This document shows, in pieces, positions 5,517 through 7,077 of a stretch of DNA of 7,077 bases (position 1 is its first letter; each line of letters starts with the position of its first letter). Made by a program: the position numbers and the translations under genes. Source of the DNA: Actinomycetota bacterium (GTDB taxonomy: Bacteria; Actinomycetota; Actinomycetes; Nanopelagicales; Nanopelagicaceae). Below the pieces are notes generated by a model. The model did no database searches, was not told the DNA's origin, and saw nothing but the letters and a program-made list of their open reading frames with translations. Location of the stretch: the NCBI GenBank assembly GCA_016870855.1, contig VGAF01000059.1, forward strand, positions 1-7,077, read 5' to 3'.

Positions 5517-6797
5517 AGGCTTTACTTCCGTGCTGCCGCGCTCCACTAGAACCGTTCCAATTCGGTGCCGTCTACCTACTGGGCGTTCTGCTGTGACTTT
5601 CCACCCGCTAAGTTCAATCTCGCTACCGGGAATCGGCACTCGACCCAAGAGCTTGGCCATGTAACCACCAACCGTATCTACTTCCTCAAGTTCATCTTTT
5701 TCAAACTCGATATCAAGATGTTCTGCTAAATCCTCAATATGAAGCCGCGCCGAGACCCGGGCTTTCTTGCCCTCCTCAAGCCATTCAATTTCCTCTAGGT
5801 CATCGTCATACTCATCAGCGATTTCGCCGACAATCTCTTCCAACAAATCTTCGATGGTAATCAAGCCAGCGGTGCCGCCATACTCATCAACCACAATGGC
5901 AAGGTGAATTTGGTCGCGCTGCATCTCCTTTAGTAATTCAGCAGCCGTCTTTGTCTCAGGAATAAAGGTGGCGGGCCGGACATGATCTAGGACCAATTCG
6001 GTCTGTTCAGATTCGCGATATTCGTGGGTCCGCTTTGCCAAATCCTTTACATATGCGATTCCAATTATTGTGTCGAGGTTCTCGCCAATTACTGGGATTC
6101 TTGTAAACCCAGATCTCAGCGCAAGTGAAAGTCCCTGGCGGAGATTCTTACTTCCTTCAATCCAAACCATCTCAGTTCGAGGAACCATCAATTCGCGCAC
6201 CAAGGTATCGCCCAACTCAAAGACTGAGTGGATCATCTCGTGCTCAGACTCCTCCACTAAGCCACGTTCATGGGCTTGATCTACTAAATCTCGAAGTTCC
6301 GCTTCGTTAGCAAATGGACCGGTCTTAAAACCTTTTCCAGGAGTTATGGCATTTCCGATGGCAATCAGAAGCGTAGTTATTGGTCCAAGTATCTTGGAGA
6401 GAATTACCGCAGCGATGCTCGCCGGCACGATCCAAGCGCCGGCATGTTGTTTACCTAGAGTTCTAGGTCCCACTCCAACTACAACAAATGAGAGAACCAG
6501 CATCGCGCCAACCGAGACGCTCATCGCAATCGCTAATGAATCAAATAGATCAATCAACGCCTCCGCCACGATCACCGTCGCGGTCAATTCCGCAGCTTTT
6601 CTAACGAACAAGACAACATTTAAGTATCGCGCTGGTTCAGAGAGAACTCGCTGAACCCAAGCCGCTCGCTTAGAGGACTTACTCTCAAGCTCTTCAACAA
6701 AGACACGCGAAATAGAATTTATCGCGCTCTCGCTTCCGGCTAAGAAGCCGGCAAATAGGAGTAACGCAACAACAACTGAGATGACCAAAATGCTCAC
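5514..6797 (-). CDS. CNNM/CorC-family membrane protein (DUF21, paired CBS, CorC_HlyC domains)
   Basis: About 427 aa from the GTG at 6797. Hydrophobic segments lie near residues 1-18, 60-80, 90-112 and 120-150, forming the DUF21/CNNM membrane domain with the actinobacterial signature GVGPRTLGK at 112-120. Two CBS domains follow, roughly 200-260 and 270-325, containing MVPRTEMVWI and VVDEYGGTAGLITIEDLLEEIVGEI-type sequence. An acidic linker and a C-terminal CorC_HlyC domain (about 340-420) complete it. The family includes Mg2+ and other divalent-cation exporters and homeostasis proteins; 'hemolysin' is a legacy label. The GTG start forms a GTGA overlap with the ybeY stop and has GGCGG 8 nt upstream. 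A TTG at 6812 would add five residues but has no room for an RBS. The FAH-family gene follows after 9 nt. Confidence 0.9.
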   Translation of the reverse strand: MSILVISVVVALLLFAGFLAGSESAINSISRVFVEELESKSSKRAAWVQRVLSEPARYLNVVLFVRKAAELTATVIVAEALIDLFDSLAIAMSVSVGAMLVLSFVVVGVGPRTLGKQHAGAWIVPASIAAVILSKILGPITTLLIAIGNAITPGKGFKTGPFANEAELRDLVDQAHERGLVEESEHEMIHSVFELGDTLVRELMVPRTEMVWIEGSKNLRQGLSLALRSGFTRIPVIGENLDTIIGIAYVKDLAKRTHEYRESEQTELVLDHVRPATFIPETKTAAELLKEMQRDQIHLAIVVDEYGGTAGLITIEDLLEEIVGEIADEYDDDLEEIEWLEEGKKARVSARLHIEDLAEHLDIEFEKDELEEVDTVGGYMAKLLGRVPIPGSEIELSGWKVTAERPVGRRHRIGTVLVERGSTEVKP

Positions 6798-7077
6798 GCT
6801 TGGATCCGCCAACCTTTCAGGTAATCATCTTGTAGAGAGAACATAACTTCTTTCTCTTCACTTTCGCGATGGTCGTATCCGAGCAAGTGCAGCACGCCGT
6901 GGATAGTTAAGAGCTCTAGCTCATCTTGCAACGAGTGGCCCGCCTCCTTGGCTTGGGGCTCTGCATAACTTGGACAGAGAACAATATCCCCGATTACGCC
7001 CGGTCCATCAGCCGCCGAATTCGGCTTGATTTCATCCATCGGAAATGAGAGGACATCGGTCGCACCTGGTTCATCCA
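6794..7077 (-). CDS. ybeY: Endoribonuclease YbeY, C-terminal part (5' end beyond window)
   Basis: The C-terminal roughly 94 codons of YbeY/UPF0054, a zinc-dependent RNase for 16S rRNA maturation and ribosome quality control. The metal-binding motif HGVLHLLGYDH is encoded at 6869-6901, with its three zinc-ligand histidines present. The frame continues without a stop to the right edge and encodes DEPGATDVLSFPMDE, the conserved stretch before the zinc site. The ATG at 7039 is therefore the internal Met of FPMDE and not the gene start; the true N-terminus lies outside the window. The stop TGA at 6796-6794 overlaps the GTG start of the CNNM/CorC gene. ybeY next to a CorC-type gene is a widespread bacterial pairing. 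Confidence 0.95.
   Translation of the reverse strand, partial: DEPGATDVLSFPMDEIKPNSAADGPGVIGDIVLCPSYAEPQAKEAGHSLQDELELLTIHGVLHLLGYDHRESEEKEVMFSLQDDYLKGWRIQA

Noticed and set aside
1..7077. CRISPR arrays, insertion sequences, phage, toxin-antitoxin or defence genes
   Set aside because: No repeat-spacer series, transposase-like frame or unassigned accessory gene was seen; nearly all sequence belongs to recognised core genes.

Overview
The window looks like ordinary, densely packed core chromosome from an actinobacterium of moderate GC content. Three things point there. NdgR/LtbR-type IclR regulator faces leuCD, gltX sits with tRNA-Gln and tRNA-Glu, and the CNNM/CorC protein carries the actinobacterial GVGPRTLGK signature. 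The GC content, roughly half by eye, and the very short spacers would suit a streamlined freshwater lineage such as the acI/Nanopelagicales group, but that placement is an inference. I see no mobile element, CRISPR array, phage gene or defence gene.

Layout from left to right. Bases 1-171 hold no gene; they are an AT-rich spacer with a perfect 8-bp inverted repeat and a weak terminator candidate. leuD and leuC (172-2180, minus strand) encode the two subunits of isopropylmalate isomerase. A 57-bp divergent spacer separates leuC from the IclR-family regulator gene (2238-2957, plus strand). It contains a good plus-strand promoter, which would make the regulator mRNA leaderless, and a 15-bp near-palindrome lying between the -35 and -10 boxes. 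Convergent to the regulator come tRNA-Glu(CTC) and tRNA-Gln(CTG), at the downstream end of a minus-strand gene train. In transcription order this train is ybeY (cut by the right edge), a CNNM/CorC-type membrane protein, an FAH-family hydrolase, gltX, tRNA-Gln and tRNA-Glu.

The genes form two functional groups. One is leucine biosynthesis (leuCD) with its likely divergent regulator. The other links RNA maturation (YbeY) and a probable Mg2+-related membrane protein to an FAH-family enzyme, glutamyl-tRNA synthetase, and two tRNAs that a non-discriminating GluRS would charge. ybeY-corC overlap, FAH-gltX overlap, and only 9 bases lie between corC and the FAH gene, so translational coupling is likely. 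Three successive genes in this train appear to start with GTG. The most useful observations concern regulation and architecture: the leaderless regulator promoter with its embedded palindrome, a GNRA-capped hairpin between gltX and tRNA-Gln, the joining of two neighbourhoods that are usually separate, and start-site corrections. I found no convincing undescribed system.
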